A stretch of 64,000 nucleotides of DNA, from NCBI RefSeq assembly GCF_037975245.1, contig NC_092578.1, positions 17,261,321-17,325,320 on the forward strand, read 5' to 3'. Positions within the stretch are counted from its first letter, which is position 1; every line of letters begins with the position of its first letter. Shown here one piece after another: positions 50,251-61,809 of this stretch. This DNA is from Apostichopus japonicus (Eukaryota > Echinodermata > Holothuroidea > Aspidochirotida > Stichopodidae). The notes under the pieces are model-generated. The model did not search any database, was not told where the DNA came from, and saw nothing but the letters and a program-made list of their open reading frames with translations. The position numbers were made by a program, and so were the translations under genes.

Positions 50251-51721
50251 GCTTTGAGCCATCATAAACATCCTATTTGTTAGAAACTTAATTGGCGATG
50301 TGACACATTCTTATTGATTATTTTGGGGCATTTATGAAGTATTATTTAAGTAAAAGTATTGATATACCTATTATTTTTTTTTGGGGGGGGGGGAAGAGTT
50401 GGGGGGGGGGAAAGTCAATTCTCAAAACCCTTGTTGGGAGACGCTTTTGCTCGTTAGAAATATATATTATGCTACTATGAGTATGTTTCTTTATTGGAAA
50501 GAGGTTGGGGGGGGCAGGGGAAAAATGACTGTGTGCATCCTTAAACACTGAAATTCATGCCTATGAGAGTTGGTTTAAACTGTCGATTATCGTGTCGCTC
50601 GTAACAAGCTGAGTTCATGTACATGTGTCAGTTAAAGTAAGTAGTCGAGCCGCTTTGATGATTCAATGATGTTTGAATGTAAACCAATGTCTCAACTATT
50701 TTATTGAATGGCAGAATTGAATGAAACAAGGGTTGCAGTTACAGTTGTTGTTGCTTCGTATATGATTTATAACATATCAAAAGAAAGATTATCTTGCAAC
50801 AAGTCATGCTTTAAAACGTGCAAGACTGTTACATATTTTCAACAGCGAAATGTTTACGTTTGTATCAAAAGTTGCCGATAAATATTACGATTAATATATT
50901 GATTTTATTAAATTCATGCCTTGATCATTAAGTTTAACTTGATTTTTATTCATTTTTCCATTCCTAGGCCTGCATGTTTATCAGCTTTTGAAGCTAATCA
51001 TGTGTCCACCCTTTCAACTCCTCCAAAATGTTACATCAATAAATGTTAACATTGACACAGTCATTTTCTCAAATATATTTTCATGAAAATTCTCTGTAAC
51101 CTTTAGTACATTACTTAAGTTTCTTATACAGTGTGACTGATTTTCTATTTACATAGAACAAGCAATCTCCTCCAAGCAACTTCTCCCACCTCAACCTCCA
51201 TCCCCCCTCGCCCCCCCCCCGCCAAGAAAAAAAGTGGTACAAGAGGTCTATGGAAAATAACTTAAATTAAAATTAGGAGGCAGGACAAACACAGCTTCGA
51301 ATTGTTATAAAGAACATCACATTTAATTTCCGCAAAAATGTACCATCAAGTTAGTTGTCTAATAAACCAAAGAACTAGAAAGGCTTACACTGGCTCCATA
51401 TGGAACCATATCGGTGTTATGAACGTGGGTGACCACCATCTTGTATCGAGGCATCACCATTCAAGATGTTCTCAGATCATTACAAGACTGATCTACTCAC
51501 TTCTGCTTTCATTCCTACTCACATGACTACCAATTGACCCGCCTCCCCTTCCCCCTCTCCCTTCCACTTGTTCAACATACCACCCCTGAATGACAGAAAC
51601 CATTATCTATTTCAATAAGGAGAAAGAGTACTCTTTTCAAATGCAATTGATCAGTAAATGAGTGATAAAAAGCAGACTGGGGGAAATTTGTAAATTCGGA
51701 AAGAGAAAAGAAAATATTGGC

Positions 51722-51800
51722 TTAGAATGGGGGTTCGAACCAGTGACATCAGGATAAGAGACCCTGTGCTCTACCACACAGAGCTATCTGTTCCTTCGTT
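51722..51800 (-). repeat. tRNA-like sequence (SINE or tRNA pseudogene)
   Basis: Minus strand: GATAGCTCTGTGTGGTAGAG (A box), later GGTTCGAACCC (B box). The acceptor stem is not clearly paired. A tRNA-derived SINE head is the simplest reading. Confidence 0.5.
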
Positions 51801-51925
51801 GGTGGAGATCCCAATATAGCCATTTCTTTGCTGGCCGTGGGGGAGGGGGGTGGGGGGAGGAGAGGGGAAGCCACGGTACCTTATATACCCTGTCGTATCG
51901 AAGGAAGTTGTGAGATGTGATCCCT

Positions 51926-51985
51926 CGATTAATACACAGCAGAGCACAGGGCTTGTAATACTGAGTTCGCCGGTTCAAGTCATGT
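51926..51985 (+). repeat. tRNA-like 3' part on the plus strand
   Basis: AGAGCACAGGGCTTGTAATA followed by CGCCGGTTCAAGTC, the B-box region of a tRNA-like unit. It faces the tRNA-like sequence at 51722-51800, so the two may be oppositely oriented SINE copies. Confidence 0.4.
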
Positions 51986-52137
51986 ATTTTAGATCCTCCT
52001 GCAAGCAGGAACTCGAGAAGAAGCCTCATTGGCTTATCAAAGCCACAAGCCGATCGAAGTCAGTCTCTTATATTCATATTTAACGTCCATGATTATGAAT
52101 TGTCAATTGTCAACAACTCTGTAACTGGACGACATAC

Positions 52138-52212
52138 ATTAATCTTGGAGTGACTGGAACCGGGACCTTATGATTGAAAGGCACAGGCGTTAACCACTGA
52201 GCTAACACTCCA
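52138..52212 (-). repeat. tRNA-like sequence with acceptor-stem pairing
   Basis: The minus strand begins GGAGTGTTAGCTCAGTGG and ends CGGTTCCAGTCACTCC. GGAGTG pairs with CACTCC as an acceptor stem. A box and a near-consensus B box are present, but the anticodon arm (CCTTTCAATCATAAGG) does not give a normal 7-base loop. A tRNA pseudogene or SINE head is likelier than a functional tRNA. Confidence 0.5.
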
Positions 52213-52410
52213 CTGTCATGTGACCCCGATATCCTAATTCTGTAAAACTTTGAAATATTCAGTACAATTGTCCGTTGACAATTTTTTGGTCAACCCGACA
52301 TTTTGCAGCTGAAATGTTCATTTGAACAAATTCCACAGCTAACAGTCTCCTAATCTAATGTTAAATATGACAGATAAATAACAAAGCACCAGGATGAGGA
52401 TGGGAAGGGG

Positions 52411-52762
52411 CATAGGCGTAGGAGCCAAATTTGATTTAGGGGGCTGTAACGACTTGCCGTAAAATATAACCAACATTTCAACATGTTAATGTGCATATCA
52501 TATAGGCATTCATGGGTTATTACATCACAAGCCAATAACATTCAATTATTTTCCGTGTTATTACCCTTTCATATTGGTTACAATTATTGGGGAAGTCGTT
52601 ACAATAATAATGATCATAATAATATAAGTTTGACCATTGAAAAACACATTGCTAATTATTCTTCTTTCAGTAGGTGCCCGTAAAATTCTCAGCATATTGC
52701 CCAAATTTTTCACATCAATTTTTGGTTGGGGGGGCTCCGGCCCCCCCCCTCCTATGCCTATG
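52411..52762. mobile_element. hAT-like MITE, family A, copy 2
   Basis: Ends CATAGGCGTAGGAG and CTCCTATGCCTATG; flanks GGAAGGGG and GGGAGGGG form an 8-bp duplication with one mismatch. The interior matches 43049-44078 in reverse orientation (CTGTAACGACTTGCC, AATATGCTGAGAATTTTAC inverted). It lacks the nested family-B insertion and has fewer internal units. Confidence 0.82.
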
Positions 52763-52923
52763 GGGAGGGGGTTGAGAGGAGACTGCTTACATGTCAAAAC
52801 AAAACAGACCATAGAAGCTAAACTGAAGCGACCTTCGCATGGACTGAAGCCCTCACATCTTGTGTCCTCGGTGACATTTTATCGGTTGGGATGAAGTGAC
52901 AAACTTAAGATGAATTCTGCTCT

Positions 52924-55900
52924 TCACGTGTCTGGAAACAATCCCGGGAACCAGTAAAGTCGTCCCTCTCTGTCCTGGTCATCTACCCAAACCAGGCCTT
53001 CTTGAACCAGACGATCCTGGAGGAAAGGAATAACGATATACATTTCAAACACATACTAATGACATTTCATTGTCTTCAATAATTTCATTAATTTTATTGA
53101 CCTGGAATTAAAAAAAAAAGTAGGCTTTTTTAATACTTGAATATGAGAGTAACAGGTGACAGATGATTTGGAATGGTATATATAAACTCTGGACAGTTTC
53201 TAAACAGTCAAAGAATATATAAATAAAGGAAGAGAAATAGCACCCCATCGCACACCAGGTTATGAATATGACCACAAATCTTTTCAAGTTTCAAACTTAT
53301 TAATTAATATCTCCCATTCAAACAAGTTCTCCCTTTGAGAACACAGATTTTGATCAGGTGATCGTTCATACGTGGTGTCGATACTGGATTGAAGAAAGAG
53401 AGTTCACAAAACATGACTACTATACAGGCGCGTAGCGAGGAATTTGCCAAGGGAAACTCTCTAAGCATAGCGCCACCATGGGTTGGCACGAAGCGTACAA
53501 GAAAAGTTTGGCCAAAAATGCCTCCCAGATCCCTGGAAATGACATTTCCCAGGCCTTGTAAGTTGCATCTTAGCATTTTCTATTTTGAAATTACTAGCGA
53601 TATCATAAAAAAATATGCTCAAGTAGGGGCGGTTGCCCCCTTTGCCCCCCCCCTTTGGCTACGGTAGTATTGTCCCATAACAGCTGTCACCGACAGAGAA
53701 AGTTCTTTTCAAGCAGGGTTTCACGCTACTGGACATAACGTCATATATGTCAATCGTAGATTTTATAGAGAAATTGCTGTGGACGCTGAAAGTATTCATT
53801 CTTCTGCCTTTGCAGGCTTTTTAAACCTCATCAATTTCACCATAGTTCAAACTACTGTAGGTGCTTGTTTGATGTGGAGACATGATACCTTGTGACCAAT
53901 TGGTAGGCAGGTTGTAATAAAACAGATCACAAATCTCTATATAAAGTATAACTAGGCATATAAATGTTGATATTCTTTGTGCAAAAGTAATATAAAAATT
54001 AAAAAAAAAAAGAAGCTTTGTAGGAAATATGTTCCCCTACATGACACTTTCTTATTTCACAGATTGGATCAAACCTATAACTTTACATTATTTCAAAAGA
54101 AAAGAAGAAGAAAATATTATTAAATAATATAAAAGGAGTTGGTTAGATAATGTTTTGATTGTAAAATCCCTTGGAATAGTACTGTAGATCTCTGGCTTTT
54201 TCATTTCAAACAAAGAAGTAAAATTAAGCAATTCTGAAATTTGGCCAAGTTGCTTTTCCAATGCATTTATTAAATACAAGTATGAATAATATACCTAGCA
54301 TATAAATCATTGCATAATCCATCCAAACTCAATAATTTCTTAGCATATCAACCATAATTTGGTACAAACACAATTAGAAGAGTGTTCAAGTGGGATTTAT
54401 TAAATGCTTTATTGGAAAAAAAAGGAACAGAGTACAAATGAAATTTTGATAAATAAATTGCTATACAGACTTATTTCCTTCTCCTCTCCTCCTCCATTAT
54501 TTCAGGCCCCCTCTCACACCCACCCCCCAACTTATCAGAGCAATCCCAGCTTCTCACCATCACTAGCATACTCCTTTCCTTTTGCCAGCCAAGTTTGTCT
54601 TGCAGGGCTTTTATAGATACATGTCCAGTACCCTGTTTGGAGACAAAAACACAAATAAATATTAATTAATATTTTACATTAAATATCTGAATTACAAAGG
54701 CATGAGAGGTCAGCAGAATCAGACAGATAGACAGACAGATGTATAGACAGACAGACAAGACAAAGACAAGAAACTGAGGAGAGGTAAGGTCCAATCTTTT
54801 TAAAAACCATAACGTAGCTGTACCAAAGGCAAGTGTGAGGCACGGGCATCGTCGCAATTTGCCACAGATCCGTTTGACAAATATTCATACCATAGGGAGC
54901 GTTGTGGTGATGTTGTTAAGGCAGTGGACTTGTGATCTAAGGCTTGCAGGTTCGAGTCCTGGCCAGATCATTACATTGTGTCCTTGGGCAAGGCACTTTA
55001 TCTCCATTGCCTCTCTTCACCCAGGTGTATAAATTGGGACCTGTGAGATAAAACTGTCAGCCGGGCGTGGTTTAGTTGCTGCCATGTGGAGGGATTGTCT
55101 CTATGTTTGACAGGTTATCGTTGACCGGGGTAATATTGTAAAGCGCTTCGAGCCTTTGAGAAAGGCGCTATATAAAAATATGAAATTATTATTATATCCG
55201 AATGAAATCTGTTTCATAAAATTCCTTTCTATTTATACATGGGCAGAAGTTTGAGAGAGGGGGTACATTTTTAGCCTTTTCATTCAGTAACATTTGCTTT
55301 TTTGGGGATCAAACATTACAAGCAACAAATATTTATTAATCTAGTCTCAACAACAACATTTCAACACAAATAATAGACACGCTTTTGAATATTTCAATAA
55401 ATTTCCAACCACGGGAAACCCCCCCCCCCCCTCTCCATATCGCTTCCTTTTAATGTTCAAATAATGCTCTCTGAGGGTACTCATTGTTGAGGGTACTCAT
55501 TGTTGAGGGGTACTCACTTGTGCCGTATTGAGTACACTTGTATGATCCATATTGAGTTCAGCCGGTACAGACTGTACCATAAACCTGCCATCATTCAGTC
55601 TATGGAGTACAAAACCGTTGCCAAGGCACTTTAACTTCTTTATTGCACGCATGACATCATCTCTATGAGACAGAAAAAAAAGAATTATTCAGCAATATTA
55701 ATAGTATCAGTAGATGCAGTGAGACACAGCTAGGAATCTAACTTTATATACACAGGTTTAAAAGGAGACACAAGCCCAAAAGTCATCATTGGTTTTATGT
55801 GATATAGATACTTGTCATCAAACTCCCCAAATAGCTATTGTACCATGTCAAACGTAGGAAGCTGAGGGGGCTGCAGCCTCCATGCAGCCAGGCTGACTAT

Positions 55901-58900
55901 GACATCATCTATTGTCATCCACAGTTTCACACAATAGGCACTGCAAGTTGGCAGAGATATTCATCGTTTGATATTGGTTCATCCTAAAGGAGGAGGATTT
56001 TTCTTTGCAGCTGCTGTATCTTTTTGTTTTTTGACATGGTGCCTAAGGAAAATTTCATTCCATTTTAGAGATATTATCAACATTATTTTGGTAATGTTTT
56101 TGGGAGGTACTATATATCTATCCCTTACACTCTCAAGTACTGCACGCCAGATTGAATGAGATCGAATGCAAAAATGCAGTATTTTGCATACACACTATCA
56201 ACGATAAGTTAGGTGTAAATAATATAAAATGGCTTTGTAAAGGATCGATTCTTCGCACTGTACCAAGATACTGTGAACAGACTTGAGGTGATTTTTGAAC
56301 TCATACTCGTGTTCTAGCATAGAAGGCTGAACTTGTTCTCATCCTCTGGATTCGTACTCATGCTGGTACTCAATTTTTGAGACCTAGTATAGACTCTAGT
56401 GTAAAGATACACACTGATTCCCATGTTTTAGAGCATTGTGTACTTGTACTCATACCAAGCAGAATTCTTTTTCTAGTCTGTACTCATACTTCAATTGTAC
56501 TTGTTACAAGTCTGCTTGAGTCCACTTAAAATTGCAACAAACCAACCACAACAAACTATAGAACTGAACTGTTCAATGTGTAGGTGCCTCATTTTTTTCT
56601 CTCTGAATATTCCACACAGTGGTCAAGACAATTGCTGGTGGTTGCATACAATTATTACTTGAACAGTACTGTAACTCTGTAACTACACAAATAGGCTTAA
56701 TATTTGCATATTTCGCTTCATCCATCTTTAACAATGGGCAAAAAGTTTGGCCAACAAGGAATATCAAACTGATTACAGTACAGTATGTGTGTATTGACTA
56801 TTAAGTACACATTTAAAGCCAAGAAGGCAGTCGTGCCAGGTATAGTTTGGATCTGTGTTTCTAGTGGGATGCATAATGAGGTTATTAGGGTTACAATTTC
56901 ACGCCACAAGTTTCTTGACATTAAAGTGTCTGGAATGAAGTCGCCTTTTACATATTTAAGTAAACCGAAGGTTGGCAAAACTGTTCTGTCAGTATGTCCC
57001 TAAAGGTTCTGACTATCAAACTGATTTTGGACAGTGAATTCTATTATTTTCTTTCTGCTGCCGATGAACTCACAGACTGACGTCTTGAGCCTGTCTCGAT
57101 CTGCCCCTCGTTGTTCGGACTTTCTGTAGTAATTCTTCCAGGCTCATGAGACCGCCGTTCCTATGTTGAGTAGCGAGGCAGACCTCGATTATCTGAACTC
57201 CGATCTCGTAATAGAAATCCCCGACGCCTAACATCTCAGACCAGAAACCTTTCCCAGCTGAGGAGATATGAATGATCGAAGTAAAATAGGGCAATGTTTT
57301 TCTTGGCAGTGCTATTTGATATTGAAGCCTCGTAAAGCAATCAATGTTGAACGTCTGAAAAATCTTCTTCAGTAAAATTTGTGCAATAAATACAGAAAAT
57401 ACATCATACAATCATACATGAGGAATTGAATTTTGCCCAAATTTTGCTCCATTCGTAGCGATTGAGCAAATGAAAAATCCAAACAAAAATATCACGTGTC
57501 CTCCTGCCTATGTTTATCCGAAGCATTAATTCGGATGCAGGCAATGCATGCAGTTGGAAGACCGGTTGATCTTTGTACTCATAACTGTACAAGTTATAAC
57601 TAAGCCAATATGCTGGGGCTATGTAATATATGCACTCACTTATTTGCCTTGTACCATTCTGTATTAAAATCTCCATTGCCGATTCACCTCTGAAACTTAA
57701 AACTAACATTTTCGCAGCAGAGGGAGCTGATTGAAGGATACATTTCACACATTAACACTTGAGTCATACATTACTTCACTGGCAGTTGAAATTCAAGACT
57801 GTACTGAGTTTCAGTCATAATAGTTCAATGTTAGGTCCTTCATTTTTATTTCAATATTCCGCAAAGTGGTCAAGACAACCACTGGTGATTTACATAGGAT
57901 TAAGCCTTTGAACAGTACTGTAACTCTGTTACTACACAAACAGGCTTAATATTTTAATATTTCGCTTGATCCATCTGTACAAATTGGGAAAAAGTTCCGC
58001 CAACATGGCATGTCACCATGATTGTGTGTGTATTTAGTACACATTTAAAACCAAGAAGGCAGTCATAGTTAGTAGTCCAGGTATGTTGGAGCTGTGGTTC
58101 TAGTGGGATTCATCATGAGGCTTTCAGGGTTACAAATTCACGTCACAATCTTTTGACATTAAAGTGTCTTAAATGAAGTCGCCTTTATTTTTAACTAAAC
58201 CGAAGGTTGACAAAACTGTTTTGTCAGCATGTCCGTAAAGGTTCTGACTATCGAACTCTTTCTGGACATCGTAGCATGATAGCAGACAATAACATAGAAG
58301 TGCATGGACAATCATTCATAATAACTGTAAAATATTTTCGTGAGCTTGAAAATGAGGGTACAATATTAGACTTTGTAGCATATTTTTTTAGGGGGGGGGG
58401 GGCAACCTTCATGACCATCTCCGAGGAACCTTGGTGAGCTTACTAGAAATATATATACAGAATGAAAGAAGGATACTTAATTTGGTCAGTGTAACTTTAA
58501 ATTCAAAAACATTGCCATGGTAACATACCAACATGAGAACACATATACTCACAGGCCAGTGGGTCAACTCCAATCGTTGCACACATTTCCTGGAAGTGCC
58601 TACGGAACTCGGGGTTTTTCTTGATGTCATTTCTGTGATTTGCTGCAAATTCCTCTAAGTTTGCTCTAAAGGCATCTAATTGTTTGGACATCTGATTCAA
58701 CTGTTCTTCTGCAAGCTCCGAGCCTTTATCTTTGTATTTGGCCTACAGGTATGCAAAGAATAGAGACATAACTTTACAAGAGAGTTTGCTTCAGTTGTGC
58801 ACATTCATGTAGATGTCTGCAATGGACTTGGCTGACCTGTTCTGAAGTTGCTCTGTGATAAGGGGCTGACGGGGGGGGGGGGGGGGGGGGAGGAGGGGGG

Positions 58901-59785
58901 ACGGAAGGAGGGGTTGAGAGGATAATGGACTTGCCACCCAAGGAGACAATCTACAAACTATGGAAACCATTATGTAGGTTGTGGGATTTTTCAGACGTTG
59001 GAGAATTTTATCTACAGTTTACAGACATTGCCGACCAATAGTAACTTTATCTTTTGAACATCAAGTTCATAGTCGAACCTAACTTTCATTCATCAATTCT
59101 GAAAGGTAGTGGAAGGGAGGGGGGGGGGGTGTCTGTTGGGTTGTGGCTCAGTCCTAACTCATGGAATAGCCAATGAAACTGTTGAATAAATTCAATCAAA
59201 ATCCACACTAATGGTTCATTAAATGCCATTTTGGCAAGGAAAAAAGAAAAATAGATGTGTTCAAACCACTTGAAGTAGTAACTAATACGACAAACTATTC
59301 CAGTTAATTAATTTGTTCTATGATGATGCAAGTACCAATTTGCTAATTTGTGATAACTAAGCTACGTCAGTAAAGGACTAAATATGAAAATAGCAAGAGA
59401 ACTAGGCCTAACTCTAAATTAATTGTAGATGCTTTAACTTTAAGTTAGTCACCTTTGATAGCTTTTAACAAAAACCAATGGGTTATGTTCAACCTCAAAG
59501 TTAACATTAGTTCTGCAAGTACATGGGTGGATCCTTCGCACATCACTAGTGGTACTCTACTGCCACTGGTCTAGCGTTTCACTGCATATCCTAACGTTGC
59601 ATTGTTACACTACAGTAAGTTAGCCTAATAACGAATTGCTGTTGCAGCGTTAGTGTAACGTTAATAGCAGTAACACTAGGCTTAGACCCCCATAGACTAA
59701 CGTTGGGTTTGCTAACATAACATAAATTCATTACCTCGGCTAATTTTTTCTTGTTAATAGCACCTAACCCGACAGCACGCCGCAT
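52924..59785 (-). CDS. SNF8: Vacuolar-sorting protein SNF8 (VPS22/EAP30), ESCRT-II subunit, 6 coding exons
   Basis: Exons in gene order: 59785-59735, 58742-58553, 57257-57074, 55662-55518, 54632-54558, 53016-52924. They splice in frame to 245 residues (human 258). SNF8 with VPS25 and VPS36 forms ESCRT-II, which acts on endosomes in sorting ubiquitinated membrane proteins into multivesicular bodies (family knowledge). Seen: [17 protein letters not shown], a helical segment [60 protein letters not shown], the winged-helix region ending [16 protein letters not shown], and [20 protein letters not shown]. The C-terminus stops soon after this, without the acidic tail of the human protein. The start is set by alignment to the conserved M-x-R-R; the frame stays open upstream to an ATG at 59929, so a 48-residue extension cannot be excluded. 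Confidence 0.96.
53017..54557 (-). other. SNF8 intron 5
   Basis: Contains a family-C MITE (about 53425-53669). Otherwise AT-rich with nothing identified. Confidence 0.7.
53425..53669. mobile_element. MITE family C, copy 1
   Basis: Begins CAGGCGCGTAGCG and shares AATTTGCCAAGGGA, AGCGCCACCATGGGTTGGC and ATTTTGAAATTACTAGCGAT with 62752-63047. The right end (TTTGGCTACGGTAG) is a degraded version of the inverted end of that copy. Confidence 0.65.
54718..54768. repeat. (GACA)n microsatellite
   Basis: Imperfect GACA/GATA tetranucleotides. Confidence 0.8.
54890..55197 (+). mobile_element. tRNA-derived SINE, apparently complete
   Basis: A tRNA-like head carries a B box GGTTCGAGTCC at about 54950. 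A central block TGTCCTTGGGCAAGGCACTT follows, then a 3' end TAAAGCGCTTCGAGCCTTTG and GGCGCTATATAAA ending in an ATT-rich tail. This is the usual order of a SINE with a LINE-like tail. The tail type is widespread in marine deuterostomes (from general knowledge, not a search). No coding frame. Confidence 0.75.
55472..55517. repeat. 16-17 bp tandem repeat next to the SNF8 exon 4 donor
   Basis: GAGGGTACTCATTGTT occurs twice before GAGGGGTACTCACTTG, which carries the real donor (GTGAGTACCCC on minus). In the two extra copies the GT is AT, so they are not usable donors. Confidence 0.85.
55663..57073 (-). other. SNF8 intron 3
   Basis: Contains the first of two diverged intronic duplicates (56571-57022) and dispersed TACTTGTACTCATACC repeats at about 56300-56520. 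No gene. Confidence 0.65.
56571..57022. repeat. Intronic segmental duplicate 1 (SNF8 intron 3)
   Basis: Shares long colinear similarity with 57821-58259: CAGTGGTCAAGACAA, GAACAGTACTGTAACTCTGT, AGGCTTAATATT, AGTACACATTTAAA, CCAAGAAGGCAGTC, AAAGGTTCTGACTATC. Differences are scattered, so the duplication is old. Confidence 0.85.
57258..58552 (-). other. SNF8 intron 2
   Basis: Contains intronic duplicate 2 (57821-58259) and a G run at 58391-58402. No gene. Confidence 0.65.
57821..58259. repeat. Intronic segmental duplicate 2 (SNF8 intron 2)
   Basis: Partner of 56571-57022, same orientation, about 1.25 kb apart, with exon 3 between them. Confidence 0.85.
58743..59734 (-). other. SNF8 intron 1
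   Basis: Has a G run of about 20 (58871-58890) and another near 59119-59129. Nothing else recognised. Confidence 0.65.
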
Positions 59786-61771
59786 GATTAAATCAATCAG
59801 TATATTCTCAGAGAATGAAGTCAAAGTGTGTAAGCGTTTCTGAAAAGTAATGCTTATAGTTATTAGGGTGTATGCTTTGGTTGCTTTCAATCGCGATACA
59901 TGGAGGGAATGTCCCTTGCGGCTGCACAACCGTAAAATAATTCCGTGTTCGCAACAGTGTCAAAATTAATAACTGTGAACGAGTAGTGTTAAATCATTAC
60001 AGCTTACTGGCCAAAAAAAACCCCCGTACATTCAGTGTTCAACTAAAATAATATTTTTGCCTTGGTTCATAACCCTGTTTTATAGATTCTTTGAAAGAAG
60101 TTTGATCATTTCCATAAAACTTCCTGGATTTTTTCGCCAGGTCTCCCACATTGTTTACTTTCATCTGACACAATAAATTTGGAGGATTTTTTCAGTACAA
60201 ACACGTTGGAAAAGTGAAATTCAGCTCGTTACCTCTTTTCAGTTAACTTAATTTTTAGACTTTGGCTGGTTTGTAGTAAACTTTCAAAATTGAATTACAG
60301 AAAAGTTACATTTCAGGTATAATGGACTAAAAGTTCAACATTTCCATGTACTTATTCGAAGTGTTTACTGTTTACTATGAAATGAGTGCCAGACGACAAA
60401 TTGTAGAGGATTTAGTCAATTTCTTTAGTTTGGTGAGAAATACACATGTAATCCTAGGCGATTGCCTTAGTAATATCAATTGCAAATTAATTTTGAGTAA
60501 TATGTGAAACTCGGTAGGATGGAAACCTTGCCGACCAAACACAAAAACAAAACTGCTTTGAAGGATATTTGTCAGATGGAAATGATTTTCAAGTGCGTCC
60601 TCACTTAAAGGATGGCGCTCTTTAGCTATTATTCCATTGATAAATTATTTCCGTGATTAACATTCACGATTATCATGCAGCGGATATATTTCAAATCCGT
60701 ATGCTTCTCAGTGGTCGATGTTTGACCTAATTTGACCCCTCAAAGTTTGATTGAGGAGTGCTATGGAAGAACTTCATAACGTCTGCGTGATCACGAACCT
60801 TCTTAAATGATCTGACTTTGGAAATGAACAACGCAGTAAGGATAAATGGTAATAAAATAGCATCCCTGGAATAGTTACTATTTTGAAGTTTGCAATTGGG
60901 GTTGCTTACCTCATAGCTATATATAGATTCGTGTTTTATTGTGTGTGTGTGTTTAATGTTTTTGCATGCGAATTTGGTGCGGCAAAATTTCACTTATTCC
61001 CTGACCACTATGTTATAAAAATAAACACAGTGAGAAGTGAAGGAAAGGAAGAGAGGGGAGCAAATAATTTTACATTCCCCACCCCAGTCATCCCTATTAA
61101 TACATAAATATACTTTTTTTAGACACTGGTTGACGGAATCTACCAAAATCTTCACTTATGCTTACTTCACAATGATCGTTTATCCTCCCTTATACTTCTC
61201 TTTAAATGCCCCTTTGCTTCAATTTCCACCCTAGTCATGGTGGAAACTGTGCAAACCCAGTTCTGGAAGGGTGCGATGGGAGTAGAGTTATTAGGGTTAG
61301 ATGGGGTGTGGTGGGGGTCTTGTATAATTTGTCGATAACATGCTTGTCAATATGAAAACTTCACAAATGAGCTTTAAAAATAACACAAACCAATATCGTA
61401 TTTGCGTCACGGGTTTTTGCTGAACTTTGGCTGTAAGTTTATTTTATAACTTATTTATGTACAATCTTATTTCACAATGGCATTTGTTCACATAATTTGC
61501 TGACACCACTGTTCGCAAAATCTTCATGTCATCATATTGTATAATGACACATTACATATATATTCAATTACAATGTTTACTATAGATTCACAAGATATGT
61601 ATATATGCATGGAACATAAAACAGACAAAGCAACAGTTAAATTAACCATTATAATTGACAAAGATGGGGTGGGTGGGGGGGGGGGGAGTCTTCGTGGGCG
61701 TCTCATGACCTTAAGAAAATCGGCAAACTGACATCGGTAATTATCTGTTATATCAGTCCATTGCATTTGTT

Positions 61772-61809
61772 TTTGCAGCAGCAGTATAGGTTTGCAGCAG
61801 CAGTATAGG
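61772..61809. repeat. 19-bp tandem duplication
   Basis: Two exact copies of TTTGCAGCAGCAGTATAGG. Confidence 0.9.

Larger units (their letters stand above)
49692..52923. other. Intergenic region upstream of carbonyl reductase B and downstream of SNF8
   Basis: Contains a 60-bp tandem duplication (50128-50250), G runs near 50383-50410, three tRNA-like pieces (51722-51800, 51926-51985, 52138-52212) and a family-A MITE (52411-52762). No coding sequence recognised. Confidence 0.7.
54633..55517 (-). other. SNF8 intron 4
   Basis: Holds a GACA microsatellite (about 54718-54768), a full-length-looking SINE (54890-55197), a C run near 55420 and the short donor-copy repeat at 55472-55517. Confidence 0.75.

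Noticed and set aside
52138-52212. Functional tRNA gene
   Set aside because: Acceptor stem and boxes look good, but the anticodon arm does not give a standard 7-base loop, so it is listed as tRNA-like.
59786-59929. N-terminal extension of SNF8 from ATG 59929
   Set aside because: The frame is open, but the family starts at M-x-R-R, matched by ATG 59785. The upstream residues look non-conserved and are probably 5' UTR.
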